Positions 12,875-24,509 of a stretch of DNA of 60,000 bases are shown piece after piece. How positions within the stretch are numbered: the stretch's first letter is position 1; every line of letters begins with the position of its first letter. The stretch comes from Bolinopsis microptera (lineage: Eukaryota > Ctenophora > Tentaculata > Lobata > Bolinopsidae), in assembly GCF_026151205.1 (NCBI RefSeq), contig NC_087073.1, positions 12,061,578 to 12,121,577 of the forward strand. Direction: 5' to 3'. Under the pieces are notes generated by a model, which searched no databases, was not told the DNA's origin, and saw only the letters and a list, made by a program, of their open reading frames with translations. The position numbers were made by a program, and so were the translations under genes.

Positions 12875-14365
12875 ATGGTTACAACCAAAAGCACTAGGGT
12901 TCAAGCCCCTACCAGGCCTATCGAGGATCAGTACAGTTATTACTCGGTTGTCCTAAACCCACATAGTGGACGGGCAGCTGATGATGTGTTTATGAATCCT
13001 AGAAAGCCAACAGAAAACATCAAAAAACAAAAAAATAGTGGAGGAGTAGTTAGTTGTACAAAGAAGAGTATCATTGGGACTCTTAATGTCCGTACTGTGA
13101 GGGAGTTTTCTAAACGGCTTGAAATGGTTAATCTTTTCTTGCGCAGTCAGATATCTGTCCTTGCAATACAAGAACACCGAGTTGTGCATGATGAAGAAGT
13201 CAAGATAGAGAGGCACAAGAAGGGAGTCCACCTAATAACAACTTCAGCATGGAGAAACAGAGCACAAGCGTCTACAGGAGGAGTGGGATTCCTGCTGACT
13301 AAACAAGCCTTTAATGCAGTTAGTCTTATCAAGACCTATAGTAAGCGCTGCATGCTTGTGTCGTTGGACGGAAACCCAAGATTAACCATAATCTCTGTGT
13401 ATAGTCCAACGGAATCCGCAACTGTCGAAGAAGCCGAAGAGTTTCACGACTGCTTGAGAGCAGCAGTAAGGGAGGTCCCCTCTCATCATCTACTACTTGT
13501 GATAGGAGATCTTAATGCTCACCTCAGCAAGTTGAATGGTGAAGATACGGGATGGTACTGGCATCAAGTGACCAATCGTAATGGTCATCTGCTCAGGGAT
13601 ACACTGCTGGAGGGAGAGTTAGAGGCGACGAATCATCGTTTTCAGAAGAGTCCTGGTAAGCAGTGGACTCACCTCTCAGATGGAGTACTAACTAGGAGCC
13701 AGATTGACTATGTCCTGGTACGGAAGAAGTGGAGGAGCTCAATAAAGAACACCGAGCCATGCAACTCTTTCAATTCCCTGGGCTCTGACCATCGGGCAGT
13801 ACTCTCAACTGTAAAGCTCAGTCTTCGAAAGAGCATAAGTCCACCACGGGTCACACGTTACGACTTCAGTCGTCTCAAAACTGATCAAGAGTTACAGATC
13901 AAGTATGGAGTTGAAGTTAGAAATAGGTATAGTGCACTCTTGAGTGAGGTGCAACTAGATCTAGGTCCTACTAATGACGTCACCACTAAGTATGGGAAGT
14001 TTATTGAAGCAGTGAAGTATGCAAATAGGAAGCATCTTCCGCATAAACCTAAGAAGCGGTATGACGATCCTGCCAACGACCCAAGAGTAGAGGAAGCCAG
14101 AAGCAAATTGTTTGCTACCAAGGAGACCTACCATCTGGATCCTTGTGAAGACAACAGACAGACAGTTGCCGAGGAGAAAGACACTCTCTCTGCATGCTAC
14201 CGTACTGTGGAGGAAGAGCTGCTTAAACAGAAAATAAGTAAAGCTGAAAACGCAGCCGATAGATGCAAGAACAAAGAGAGCCGGAATCTTGTTAATGAGG
14301 TCAGTGGGAGAAAGAAGAAGCCATGTGGTCTTGTAGATTATGAGGGTGTCCCTAGAGGGTACTAG
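12875..14365 (+). CDS. LINE apurinic-type endonuclease, RT deleted
   Basis: 496-codon frame from ATG 12875. It has the endonuclease/exonuclease/phosphatase fold signatures in order: LNVRTV near residue 70, IQEHR near 98, GDLNAH near 211, DYVLV near 277 and SDHRAV near 305. In LINEs this domain nicks the target DNA to prime reverse transcription. The downstream linker is lysine-rich. The frame runs out soon after residue 485, where the RT fingers and palm should begin, and ends at a stop at 14363-14365, so the protein is truncated by an internal deletion around 14330-14350. Confidence 0.85.
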   Translation: MVTTKSTRVQAPTRPIEDQYSYYSVVLNPHSGRAADDVFMNPRKPTENIKKQKNSGGVVSCTKKSIIGTLNVRTVREFSKRLEMVNLFLRSQISVLAIQEHRVVHDEEVKIERHKKGVHLITTSAWRNRAQASTGGVGFLLTKQAFNAVSLIKTYSKRCMLVSLDGNPRLTIISVYSPTESATVEEAEEFHDCLRAAVREVPSHHLLLVIGDLNAHLSKLNGEDTGWYWHQVTNRNGHLLRDTLLEGELEATNHRFQKSPGKQWTHLSDGVLTRSQIDYVLVRKKWRSSIKNTEPCNSFNSLGSDHRAVLSTVKLSLRKSISPPRVTRYDFSRLKTDQELQIKYGVEVRNRYSALLSEVQLDLGPTNDVTTKYGKFIEAVKYANRKHLPHKPKKRYDDPANDPRVEEARSKLFATKETYHLDPCEDNRQTVAEEKDTLSACYRTVEEELLKQKISKAENAADRCKNKESRNLVNEVSGRKKKPCGLVDYEGVPRGY

Positions 14366-15194
14366 GGACTTTGGGTTTACTCTACACCCTAGAAGAAGCC
14401 GTCGCTATCCGGCTGTCAAGGTCACTGATGCGGACTTTGCTGACGACCTTGCTCTTATAACAGATAGTGTTGCGGAGGCACAAGATTTCCTCAGGAGTCT
14501 GGAACTGGCGGCCAACTCAGTTGGACTCCACCTCAACGAGGGGAAAACTAAGTACATGGGAATCAACATAAGAGATGATGATAACCCGACTCTGGTTGCT
14601 GGGAGTGGGAAGAACATTGAGAAAGTCGATGACTTCGTATATTTGGGTAGTAGAATGAAGAGTTCGGAGAAGGACTTCGAAGTGAGGAAAGCTAAGGCAT
14701 GGGGAGCGTGTCACCAGATGAAGCTTGTATGGAAGTCAGATATGCGTAGAGATCTCAAGATACGACTGTTCCTGGCTACAGTCGAGTCCATCCTTCTATA
14801 TGGCTCTGAAACATGGACTGTCAGCCAGACCCTCGCAAAACGTATTGATGGATGTTATACGAGAATGCTGGGGATGGCACTGAACATTGACTGGAAAGAG
14901 CGGCAGACTAACGCCAAGGTGTATGGACACCTCATCAGAGCATCTGATAAGATAGCTGCACGGAGGATGAGACTCGCAGGTCATTTAGCCAGACATGAAG
15001 AACTATTGAGTCATCAACTTCTCTTCTGGGAACCCCTTCAAGGACATCGTCGAAGGGGAAGACCACATCTCACATACATTGACATCCTTCGGAAGGACAC
15101 GGGGCTTGACGACATCAAAGAGATTAACAAACTCATGCTGGATAGACAGATTTGGAAGAAGACTATTTCTGTTCGGACGCTGAAGCCGCCCTAA
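14340..15194 (+). pseudogene. LINE reverse transcriptase, C-terminal part
   Basis: About 285 codons, overlapping the end of the endonuclease frame in another phase. It begins just before RT motif C, seen as DADFADDLAL (catalytic DD retained), followed by LNEGKTKYM and VYLGSRM, then the LINE thumb and C-terminal region with LLYGSETW. The upstream catalytic aspartate motif is missing, so no active RT can be made. Stop at 15192-15194. Confidence 0.85.
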
Positions 15195-15340
15195 GACATA
15201 AGTAAGTCAAGTCAGTAGGGCCTGTCGTAATATCATGGATCGCTTAGGTTCCACCAGGATCTGGTAGTCCTCATAATTCTGTGGCCTCTATGTATCGTCA
15301 TCTCGCACAACTCTGAAAAACCGTTGTGAGTTTGGCATGT

Positions 15341-16679
15341 GAAAATTTGCAGCCTTCCAGACATCAATTGGGTTTATGCGGTGTCGCACGTCACCTCATG
15401 ACCTCAAGATCGGGTGACAGGTGGCTGAACAGGCCAGAACCCAATTGATTGGGTCTGAGGTCACGTGATCAATGATTAATGATTATGAGCCTGAGGTCAC
15501 GTGACTATGACGTCACCAGAGCTTGCTCTCCGAACTCGAGCTACTCGATCAGGCCTTATATGGAATAATATAGTGTATCGTGTGATATTGCTGTATCACC
15601 TTCTGAAACCCAGCAGGCAGCTAGGCCAGAGATTTGAAAATAGAAGGATTTTTGTTAATGAATATCGGAGCGAAAATCATGTAACCCTATGTTTTAGAGG
15701 ACGCCGAACACGATAAAACTAGTTATAATTATCATACTCAAGGGCAAATTGCTTAAAAATGCACTTGAATGTCATAGATGTTATTATAAGCTAAGCGCCT
15801 GAGGGGCTTATTGGGTGGCACCAGTCTCTCTGCCGAATTCAGTTATTGTAAACAACGATGCCACTAATTCTCAGCTAATAATCGGGCTTATGAAGGAAAG
15901 ATCTCAAGTTTAGAAGACGAAAGAAATTTATCCAAATATTTTCTTGAGATTAACGAATATGGATTTTAACCAATATCGAAAAGGACTACCAAGGATTGTA
16001 TCGGGACTTTTATATCGGTATTTCAAGTCTTCATAGCGGTTTTAGGATGAACTAACGGTATTTTAGGATTGTGTTAGGGCTACTTACGGATAGGTTGACC
16101 CTCCTGTTATGAGAATGGTCCCCTTCCGTTGTACACTACACATTACCTTCTGCCTCAAATTTAAAGTTAACCTTACCTTTTACCTAGCATATTTAGTTAA
16201 TATTACCTTGTATCTTACAATTAGAGTTAACCTTACCTTTTACCTAGCATATAAAATATTTAGTTAATACTATCTTGTATCTTATAATTAGAGTTAAGTT
16301 ATCATAATTGAATTTGTTTTGACTTGCTGAATTTTAGCACTCGGTAATTTATTAAGCTTGTTTCGCCAAAATAACACTTATATTGATGATTAGGAAATAG
16401 GAAAACAAATTTTAGGAAAACAAATTTAAATTTTGGTATTTACTAATAACAATCAAAACATATCATATCATAAAAATAAAGCTGCGCGTTGGTTGACTGC
16501 CTCAGTAAGGTGAATAATTTAAGCTTGAAGGTGCCCCGCGCATTTACAGAACCTCATGCGGCGATCACATGATCACGAGGACCTATGAGCGCCAAATTTA
16601 ATTTAAAGTTTCTAGAAATCATACATCACTACGAGTTACGTACTCATGCTTTTGAATTATGGGAGTGCGGATTGTCAGG
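15341..16679. other. Non-coding AT-rich region
   Basis: No gene seen. TGAGGTCACGTGA occurs twice (about 15457 and 15492), and an inverted pair of CAATTGGGT/ACCCAATTG sequences lies at about 15365 and 15440, suggesting an old small repeat. Near-duplicate stretches (CTTACCTTTTACCTAGCAT) occur at about 16170 and 16230. Confidence 0.4.
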
Positions 16680-16681
16680 TA

Positions 16682-16868
16682 TTTCATTCATTCATGCTTA
16701 ATCGGTTTAAAGCTGTATATTTAGAACTCACTATTGTTAAAACTATGAAGGCAGAACGTAGATAATGGACAATATACCGACGACAATACCAAGAACCGGA
16801 GTGCTGCATTGACTTTTCCGGATCCGTTTTTACCGAAGGCTTATCCACCAGTTACTCATGCTGCATGT
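16682..16868. repeat. Dispersed repeat, inverted copy at 37322-37520
   Basis: This stretch, including TAGATAATGGACAATATACC and the CCGGATCCG region, recurs in reverse complement at 37322-37520 with scattered differences. It abuts the left arm of the inverted-repeat structure at 16864, so it may be the outer part of the same repeat family. Confidence 0.75.
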
Positions 16869-18397
16869 ATAGTCTGATAATATTTTGTTTTATCTCTAGC
16901 AAGCATTCTGTAAATTGGAGTGTCACATTTATTATAGAGGAGCCAGCCAACCTCCGCATTATATCATTTGTGTGCCAAGTTCGTTTATAAAATCTAATCA
17001 TTATATAACAAAATTGATCCAATAATCTAAAATGAACGGTATATCATAGCTCATCGTTATTAAAATCCGAATGGATGAATTAATCAGGTAATGTTCCCTT
17101 TCAACACAACTAAACAACAAACAAATGCTTGCTCACCAGTGGTGACGCAATCGTAGGGGCATGCAGTTGGTTCAGATAACTCTCACCCCGACAACGGCGT
17201 CGAGAAATTATCAAATTATGCATTTGCGCCATACTGGATTGATCCGCTCAGATGACTAATATGCTATATTAATGAATTAGAGTAAATTGTAACCCGATGG
17301 AAACCTGTGTAACAGTCGTCAAGCACCAAAAACTGGTTGTTATGCCTGTAATTAATTAACACATAACTGGCGTCGCGCGCGCAAAATAAACTCCTTTTAT
17401 AAACCCCATAATTATAGGGGAGTGGTCTATATTGCGAAGGAGCAGATTTTTGTCGTCAACGCAGGTCCATCGGGCCACCTCATATATCCGACTCTTACTA
17501 ATTCTAGGTAGTGCGCCATCGACAGTGAGCCGCGCGTGCCGACAGTAGGATGGTTTTTTAGCGCTAATTTCGGCCAGCACAATTTTCTTCAAACAAATAA
17601 ATATTAAGTATCTTTCCCGACCTCCGATTGCAACAAAAATTGGTAAGCTTACTCATATTTATCGACAGTTAACTTTCTTTCACTACGACATACTTAACTT
17701 TGTCACACAGTATCACATTTTCATTAGACACCTACATTTTGAGAATCATTTAATTTTCGAATGGAATTTTACCGAATTAAAACCGAGTGTGTGTGTTTGA
17801 ACGATTTGTACAACATTTCTGTAATGTTTCAAATTATATTCAAATGTTCTAAAAATGTTCGCATTTTAGACTTACAAGGAAAGTGTCCGAAAAGTTTAAA
17901 GCATATCCAACCATCAGACATTATGTTACAGCTAAAAGTAGCGTATTTGGCCCCATTTTGATCACTATATCAACTCCGATATCCACCAAATTTTTCGGAC
18001 AGTTGTGAAAGCCCTATTGGAAGGTCGTCGCCAATTTTCAGAATGATCTCATTCAAGGAACTGAAGATATATCCAAATAATACGACAAAAATCAACGAAT
18101 TTGGTCAAATTTGGTCAAATTACGCGACTTTTACAGCTAATTTTGCTCCAAAAGCCGCGCACCATCAAATATGGCACCTAGGCGAAACTCACTGATCTTT
18201 CCAAAAAGGTATGACAAATTTGGTATTGTGAAAATTCTCACAGTCTCTAGAAACAATGGTACAAAAAATTTTAAAATCCGAGCAAGTTTATTTTTATGGT
18301 GCACCCCCTACTAATTCGCTCGCCCAAACATTTCACGTGACTTTGGTTTTTATGGTTTTGCAGCCGTACAAAACGGTTTTACATATACTCTAATGCC

Positions 18398-18475
18398 AAC
18401 CCTAACCCTAACCCCGAAGCTATCCATAACCCTTACCACAACCCTAACCCTAACCGGAGCCCTAAACAATCGAAT
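18398..18475. repeat. Interstitial telomere-like CCCTAA runs
   Basis: Two short clusters of CCCTAA units (about 18398-18415 and 18442-18475), slightly degenerate and separated by non-repeat sequence. CCCTAA is the complement of the TTAGGG telomere repeat of most metazoans. The cluster is too short and degenerate to be a telomere. Confidence 0.7.
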
Positions 18476-20054
18476 TCATGTTTTACTAGCCTGTCACGTG
18501 ACCAAAACAGTTTTTTGCTCATAACTCTCCAGGGAAGCATTTTTACCCTACGTCATGGTGGGTGATTCGGAAAAAATACACCGATCCAGATTAAATTCAT
18601 ACCCCAAACAGCCTTTTCACAAGAATTTGCTTAAAATTTGGGCGAGCGATTTAGCAGGAGCGCATATATCCAGACCCGATTACTTATTCCCTACGATCTT
18701 TTTGCCTTCAGCAAGAGTAGGGGAAAAATATGACCTCCTCGAATATTTTGAAATGGCCACAACCCATTTAAATATTTTAGTTTCTCTTATTCCGTCACAT
18801 CTTACTATACATTTCTAACAGAGTAATCGAATAGTATCAATTAAACCAATTCAGTATCAACAAACCACGATAAGCTTTGTAGAAGATAAGAAGTATGCCA
18901 CAAATAGAGCCGCCTTTAGAGGATTTAAAAGCATATGATAAAAACGATAGGAAATAGTATGAATGAGAATACATGAAAACATAGTTAGTAATTAAATTAC
19001 ACATCAAAAAATAACCAAATAGGTTGAAAACTGAAAAGGAGTTTCGAAATGCAACAATAACACTAAAAAACAACCTAGGTATTATTGTGAAAATATGACA
19101 GAATTTGCTTTAGCGCTCGATTTTCATACCACGGTGTAAATTTTCGAAAATATGCGCGGCGCAACTAAAATTTCCATAAAAAATGAATTTTTTGGTCGAA
19201 ATTATATATAATATATCTAAATTAGTTATTATTACAGAAGATATATGTTTAAAAATTTCCAAAATATAATACATCTAAATTTTGATCACTTTTTGGATTT
19301 TTACCCGGAGAAAAATTGCCATACGTTGTATGACCCGCCGCGCACGAGTGCGCGGCCCCCCCCCCCCATATCGTCACTATAGTGAAACGACCATGGGGGT
19401 CACAACATGATACAAAAGAAAAATAGAGGGATTTGTGTTATTTTTATACCATCATGTTTTAACTATCTCCATGCAAATTTTACCGACATTCCAAGAAAAT
19501 TAACTTGCTTAAAATATTAAAAAACGTGGTTTTTTGGCCTATTTTTTGGTCCAAAATCGTTTTGAATCATTTTGAAACTACTTTTAATCGATTCTACGGT
19601 CAAAAAAACTTTTACTTCTAGTAACAAGAACACTGTGACAGTTTTAGGTTTTAAAATTAAATTAGAAGGATATAAGATAGATATGATTTCTAAAAGTATT
19701 ACAAATGATTGCTTTTTTGGAATGTTTTTAATGAAGTTTTAGTAAGAATTGAAGGAGCCAGTTATATTATGTCAGTAATAAAGAGAAACATAACAATTAT
19801 TTTTGGTTCCATACTTATGTGGCAAAGAAGCGTTTTATAAATCTTTATTCCACTGGGAAGTTTTTAAAATAGGATAATGTTTTTGATGAAATTGTTTTTA
19901 AATATGGTATTTGATAATTAATTATTGTTGGTGGGGAAATATTTATTATATATTTTTTCACACAGTGCGATGATAGTTTGTAGACATGTGTGATAATGTG
20001 ATGTCATAAATTTTACTTTACTTACTTTACTTTTACTTTAACAAGTAAGGTGTG

Positions 20055-20110
20055 TCTTGTAGCGCAATGCGCTACTGTGCCGCGCCGAGATGAATTAACA
20101 TCGTCAATTA
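20055..20110. repeat. Palindromic repeat related to 59409-59511
   Basis: Contains the palindrome TAGCGCAATGCGCTA and continues to CATCGTCAATT. The reverse complement of this stretch is found in two blocks at 59409-59452 and 59483-59511, with about 30 bp of extra sequence between them in that copy. A dispersed repeat family without coding capacity. Confidence 0.65.
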
Positions 20111-20850
20111 AGGTGTGTCTGGGGTGGCCCTAACGTATTTTATTTAGCATAAATAAGTTTTTTATTTAGCATAAAATGCCCGAGCTCTTATATTTATCTT
20201 TAGTTAATGGTTAACTTTCTGTGATTGGACTCGGTATTTTCGTCCCGGACGAGTGGGACGATGCTTGCTCGCCAGTTAATCTATACTGTAGATAACATTA
20301 ATTTCTACAAACCGTAGAATATTAAATATAAAATGTGTCCAGCAATTAATGCATAATTTGATTATTTCTCGCGACGCCGTCGTCGGGGTAAAAGTTATCC
20401 GAACCAACTGCATTCCCCTACTATACGATTGCGTCACCACTGGTGAGCAAGCATTTGTTTGTTGTTTAGTTGTATTGTGTTGAAAGGGAACATTACTTGA
20501 TTAATTCATCCATTCGGATTTTAATAACGATGAGCTATGATATGATAAACCGTTCATTTTAGATTATTGGATAAATTTTATTATATGATAAGATTTTATA
20601 AACGAACTTGGCACACAAAATGCGGAGGTTGGCTGGCTCTTTTATAATAAATATAATAAATACGACACTCCAATTTACAGAATGCTTGCTATATGAATAA
20701 AACAAATAAATATTATCAGACTGTACATGCAAAAAATTAGATATGACCTTGAGATGCTACAATCTAGTTTAAACCATTCAATCTAGGTAAAGTATAGGTA
20801 TAAATATAATATTAATCATAAGCTAAAATGTACTAATCTTTGTATTCTAA

Positions 20851-21117
20851 ATGGGGAAAAAGAAGAAACATTGGCAGTCAGTCGAGAAAATTGTCAGTCA
20901 GGCTATATGGCAGCTTTGTAGATGTTGTGACTATGCTAGTAGTGGTCCCAGGCTTGCGACTGGAATTGAGGTGTTAAATCGATTTAATGGTATACCAACG
21001 ATCCACCTCCCGCTTGTTGTTTGGTACTTAGCATTAATAGTGTTAGCTGTAGCCATTTATAGCAAGAATCTTAAAACTAAAGGGGATTACAAGGAAAAGA
21101 GGAAGGAAAAAGAATAA
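20851..21117 (+). CDS. Small ORF with one membrane segment, uncertain
   Basis: 88 codons from ATG to TAA. The start is lysine-rich (MGKKKKHW), there is one hydrophobic stretch near residues 53-70 (LPLVVWYLALIVLAVAIYS), and the tail is highly charged. I recognise no family. It lies just outside the right arm of the inverted-repeat structure and before a tandem repeat, in otherwise repetitive DNA, so it may be a chance frame or a piece of a mobile element. Confidence 0.2.
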   Translation: MGKKKKHWQSVEKIVSQAIWQLCRCCDYASSGPRLATGIEVLNRFNGIPTIHLPLVVWYLALIVLAVAIYSKNLKTKGDYKEKRKEKE

Positions 21118-21165
21118 CGGAACAAACAATTAATTAAAGTATTTATAGGAGCATTAGATATTGTA

Positions 21166-21279
21166 ATTAACATTGCTTATATTCTTACATATTATAACCA
21201 ACATTGCTTATATTCTTACATATTATAACCAACATTGCTTATATTCTACATATTATAACCAACATTGCTTATATTCTGC
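21166..21279. repeat. Tandem repeat, unit about 32 bp, four copies
   Basis: The block AACATTGCTTATATTCT followed by ACATATTATAACC is repeated about four times, the last unit partial. The unit length varies by one or two bases. Confidence 0.9.
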
Positions 21280-21409
21280 CTTGTAAACAAAGAGCAAATC
21301 TTCTTAATGCCTTCTTCCTGTCCTAAAACTAAAACTTCATCCTATTAAAGTAAAGGCCAGTTGTTACCACAAGCTATTATACCGTCCCTCTCAAAAACAT
21401 GCCTCAGCC

Positions 21410-21565
21410 TCCATCAAAAACAATTTTAGTTTTCAGTCCTTCTAGTTTCCAAAAATCTACCGAGCTAGTGTTCTGGTGTGCACAAAAGCCCCTAAGCCCG
21501 TGCATTCCTTGCCCCGCTAGCTGCCAGTCCTTGACAAACTTCCAATAGCAAAGATCAACTAGTCA
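21410..21565 (-). repeat. LINE 3' UTR fragment
   Basis: In reverse complement this stretch resembles 24627-24745, the trailer of the LINE at 24510-28041. Shared words include GGGGCAAGGAATGC and TTTTGCACACACC/TTTGTGCACACC. It is a diverged remnant of that family or of a related sequence. Confidence 0.45.
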
Positions 21566-21855
21566 TTTACAAATTGAGCACTATACAATTTTAATTGTTT
21601 TAAATATTTGACTTTGTAAAATGAGCTAAAACATTGATTTATTAGTTTCATTGATTTATTAGTTTCATTGAATTACAAGCTTCAATAATAAATCACTGAC
21701 TAAAACTTCTAATTAAAATGACACTTGGTACGCTCGCCCATTTTCACTGGTCAGTCTGAACTTCGGTTTAGCACGTTGTACACTTATTCACCTAAGTTTC
21801 AGAATTTGTTCAGTTTAGCAGAGTTAGTACCCGTGTTTCAATAAATCAAAAGATA

Positions 21856-22286
21856 TCAGGGGAGTTCTTTAATAATGTTATGGTCATCTAGAATACCGAA
21901 CTTCCTGAAAACTTTATCATATTTCCTCAGACAACGTTTAATGCCTTTAATCAGTCTATCACGGCTATATCCTCTATCAATTAGAATTTTGAATATTTTG
22001 TGAAGATGGGAGGTAAAGATATCCAATCTAGTGCAAACATTACCATATCTAAGAACTTGACTTGAAAAAACGTTGTAGCCAACCTCGGTTGGGATGTTAC
22101 TGTGAGGAAATGTAAGGGATACAACATGAAAATTAAAATCATCAGTTTTGTTATACACTGATATTTCTAGTCCTTCTGTGGAAATATTAATATTTAAATC
22201 AAGGTAGTTAATGATTTTATTATTGGAACCAGCTCGCTCCATCTCCAATGAATTAGGATAAATATCTTTAATCAATTGATGAAAGT
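21856..22286 (-). pseudogene. Penelope-like element RT, C-terminal piece
   Basis: Read on the minus strand, a frame of about 140 codons contains IKDIYPNSLEMER, NYLDLNI, DDFNFHVVSLTFPHSNIP and VFSSQVLRYGNVC. These are typical of the region just after the catalytic YVDD motif in Penelope-like and related reverse transcriptases. Its upstream end is cut by the SINE at 22290. The preceding part of the same gene is at 31069-31279, where the frame ends with RYVDDLSIINY; joining the two across the insertion keeps the frame. Stop at 21856-21858. No GIY-YIG domain is seen. Confidence 0.7.
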
Positions 22287-22289
22287 AAC

Positions 22290-22442
22290 GGCCAGGTAGC
22301 GCAGTTGGTTAGAACGCCTGTCTTACAATCGTTAGGTTGCGAGTTCGAAACCCACTGACTGCCTGGTCGTGGGGTGAGCGTCGTCGACGTTCAGCTAAGG
22401 ATCATGAGTGGTCTATGCAGCCCCCCGGTCTACTCAGCCGAA
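22290..22442 (+). mobile_element. tRNA-derived SINE, 5' part
   Basis: 22290-22368 folds as a degenerate tRNA. GGCCAGG at 22290-22296 pairs with CCTGGTC at 22362-22368 (one G-T pair), the A box TAGCGCAGTTGG matches the pol III consensus, and the B box is GAGTTCGAAACC. The anticodon and T stems have mismatches, so it is not a working tRNA gene. SINE body sequence follows and stops at the TA duplication of the transposon at 22443. It probably resumes at 29265. Confidence 0.75.
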
Positions 22443-22628
22443 TACCTTAGTACACAATATTTATACATCACAATATTTATACGAATTTCGATTTTTCGTA
22501 TAAAATTTATGTCGTATAAAATTTATGGGTTATAAATTTTGTGTCGTATAAATTTTCCATTCTCAAAGAAGAAAAACTCTATATTTATAGTAAAATACAA
22601 CATTGATGATAGAGTAATAAATTGGAAA

Positions 22629-23147
22629 TTAGTTACTGGACACCGATAAATCGACCATGTTTATATCGCCTTCAGCTTCATCATCACTCTCAGAGTCTGA
22701 CTCCTTTTCAGGCATGTTGATACTTCTTAGAATATCAGATGAATCGTCCTTCTCATTATCGAGAGCACTGTATCGTTTCTCGATGCTGCTTTTCAGGAAT
22801 GAAAGGTATTCTTCATTTGTCCAGGAGGCGGTAACAAGACATCTGACCTCCAAACCTCCTTGAGTCAGAGGTGACCTATAGGCTTTCGTGTCCTTGATTG
22901 CCACACTGAACGAACAGCCTCTCGCAAGAGAATAGAAGACAAATCTTGAGATTTCAATTGGCACATGGCCCACACATACAGGCCCCAGATTTGTTTTGAA
23001 CTTTCCCATAACAGCTACAGCGCAAGGGTCATACTGATTATTCGTCTCCTGAACAAAATAAATCTTATCCGTTTCTGAAGGTGTCCAGTGTTTCTGATAG
23101 AAATGGAACCCTCTAATCCCCATTTCAAAACTGAATTCAAAAGACAT
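22629..23147 (-). CDS. HIRAN-like domain protein, transposon cargo
   Basis: 172 codons, intact, ATG 23147. Residues about 10-110 resemble a HIRAN domain: an aromatic start (GFHFYQKHW), then FVQETNNQYDPCAVAV (the conserved N-x-Y/F-D-x-x-A core), GHVPIEISR, and RSPLTQGGLEVRC. The C-terminal 60 residues are acidic and serine-rich (ESDSESDDEAEGD). HIRAN domains in HLTF/Rad5 bind 3' ends of single-stranded DNA. A stand-alone HIRAN protein inside transposon ends may act on transposition intermediates or host repair; this is inference. It is transcribed away from the transposase. The family assignment is by motif only. Confidence 0.65.
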   Translation of the reverse strand: MSFEFSFEMGIRGFHFYQKHWTPSETDKIYFVQETNNQYDPCAVAVMGKFKTNLGPVCVGHVPIEISRFVFYSLARGCSFSVAIKDTKAYRSPLTQGGLEVRCLVTASWTNEEYLSFLKSSIEKRYSALDNEKDDSSDILRSINMPEKESDSESDDEAEGDINMVDLSVSSN

Positions 23148-24093
23148 TCTGACGATAACCAGTAACTACGGACTAGGACAAATAACTGTGAAATTTTGTG
23201 TGTGAACTACCTACCTATACGATTCAACATTGGGAATGGGACATGGAAACCTGGACACCAGCCAAGTATAATTTACACATTGTGACGAGAATATTTTTAA
23301 CAGCAGAGAGTGGATTCTTCTTTTCCCCTGGACTCTCCCTGTCATGGCCATATCTCTGCCCGCTTTTTGCAAGTCCTTAGTCCTGTAGACCACACTACAT
23401 TCTTTCTTTCTTTCTGGGAGCGGATATCGCATCGTGAGAGCACCCAACCCCCTTTATTTTGATCCTTTTAGCACCTTTTTATAAGGTGACATGTAGACTG
23501 ATACACCATACTGGCCACTTCTGAGCTACGTTAGCACATTTCGATGTGTCTAGTGTTCGTGTACCTAGCCCGGATTGTTGTATCGTGTTTTTTACAATCT
23601 TAGCCGAGTTTAGACATCCATTAATTCCTAACTCTTAATTTTTCTGCTATCTTTATAGTTTAATATTAGTTTTATATTAGTTTATAGGCTGCATTATTAC
23701 CGATCGAAATAATGTATTTTAAGATCTATTTTCCTACAATGTACTATTTAGGGTACTGTAACCAGGATGTTTCGAAGTTATTAACATTACCCAACATGTT
23801 CAACCCTTGTGGAATCGGTCTGGACTACATATTTCATTATCATTGCCTTAAGTTCTTTAACATTAACCTGCCTTAGCTGTTAAACGTGCTCAAGTAACCC
23901 TTATGCGTTAACCGTGCCTTGGTAGATCACCGAAAAGCCCCCGACTCTCATGCCTAGTTGAATCTACTATTATTTACTGTTTGTGCAAGAATCTTGTCAG
24001 TATAATATAGACTCCTCGTTACGATGTTTTATTTCATACTTTTCACCCGTAGGATTACCGATTAAGGAAGGTTACTAGACCAGGCTCAGCATT
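23148..24093. promoter_or_regulatory. Central divergent intergenic region of the transposon
   Basis: 946 bp between the start codons of the HIRAN gene (minus) and the transposase (plus). No ORF that I trust. By position it should hold both promoters; no TATA box or other element is distinctive enough to name. Confidence 0.35.
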
Positions 24094-24509
24094 ATGTCTC
24101 TTCACCGATTCTTTCAACGAGAAAAAGATCTCCGTATCACAGCAGCTAATGTAGGCGTCGACAGTCTTCCCAAGCCTGCAACAACTGGTTTAACAGACAA
24201 ACAGCATGACACAGTAGCGGATACCCTATCAACATCACAGAGCCAAAAGATTAAACGGATTTCATACTCCCCGAAAGACCGTGCTATTATTGGACGATAT
24301 GCGACAACAAATGGCAATATGGCTACTGTGCGCCATTTTAAGTTGAAATACCCTAACCTCAATGAATGTACGGTCAGAAAGTATAAAAAGGAATATCTGG
24401 ATAAATCGAAAAATGGTGCTGATGGTGGTATAGAAATATTGCCAACAAAGAAGAGGGGCCGCAAGCTGCTAATACCTGAAAAACTTGATAAGGATCTAAG
24501 AACGTATTT

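Larger units (their letters stand above)
12170..15340 (+). mobile_element. LINE retrotransposon with internal deletion
   Basis: A 5' leader of about 700 bp is followed by an endonuclease ORF and, after a deletion, the end of a reverse transcriptase. The proteins resemble the endonuclease-RT of non-LTR elements often annotated as craniofacial development protein 2-like; the clade (RTE or another) cannot be set by eye. Element borders are approximate: they are taken from the change to GC-richer sequence on the left and from the end of the 3' trailer on the right. No clear target-site duplication was found. Confidence 0.8.
16864..20736. mobile_element. Large inverted-repeat (foldback-like) structure
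   Basis: The left arm 16864-17235 and right arm 20339-20736 are reverse complements of each other over about 370-390 bp with many point differences and small indels. Shared blocks include CAAATGCTTGCTCACCAGTG. The 3.1 kb between the arms has no recognisable coding region; it holds AT-rich sequence, telomere-like CCCTAA runs and a C-run near 19357. It could be a non-autonomous foldback transposon, or two copies of one repeat in opposite orientation. No target duplication was identified. Confidence 0.6.

Noticed and set aside
18555-18818. 87-codon ORF in the foldback interior
   Set aside because: No motif, no splice context, and within repeat DNA; probably chance.
22290-22368. Functional tRNA gene
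   Set aside because: Acceptor stem and A/B boxes are good, but the anticodon and T stems contain mismatches and SINE body sequence follows; a tRNA-derived SINE head fits better.
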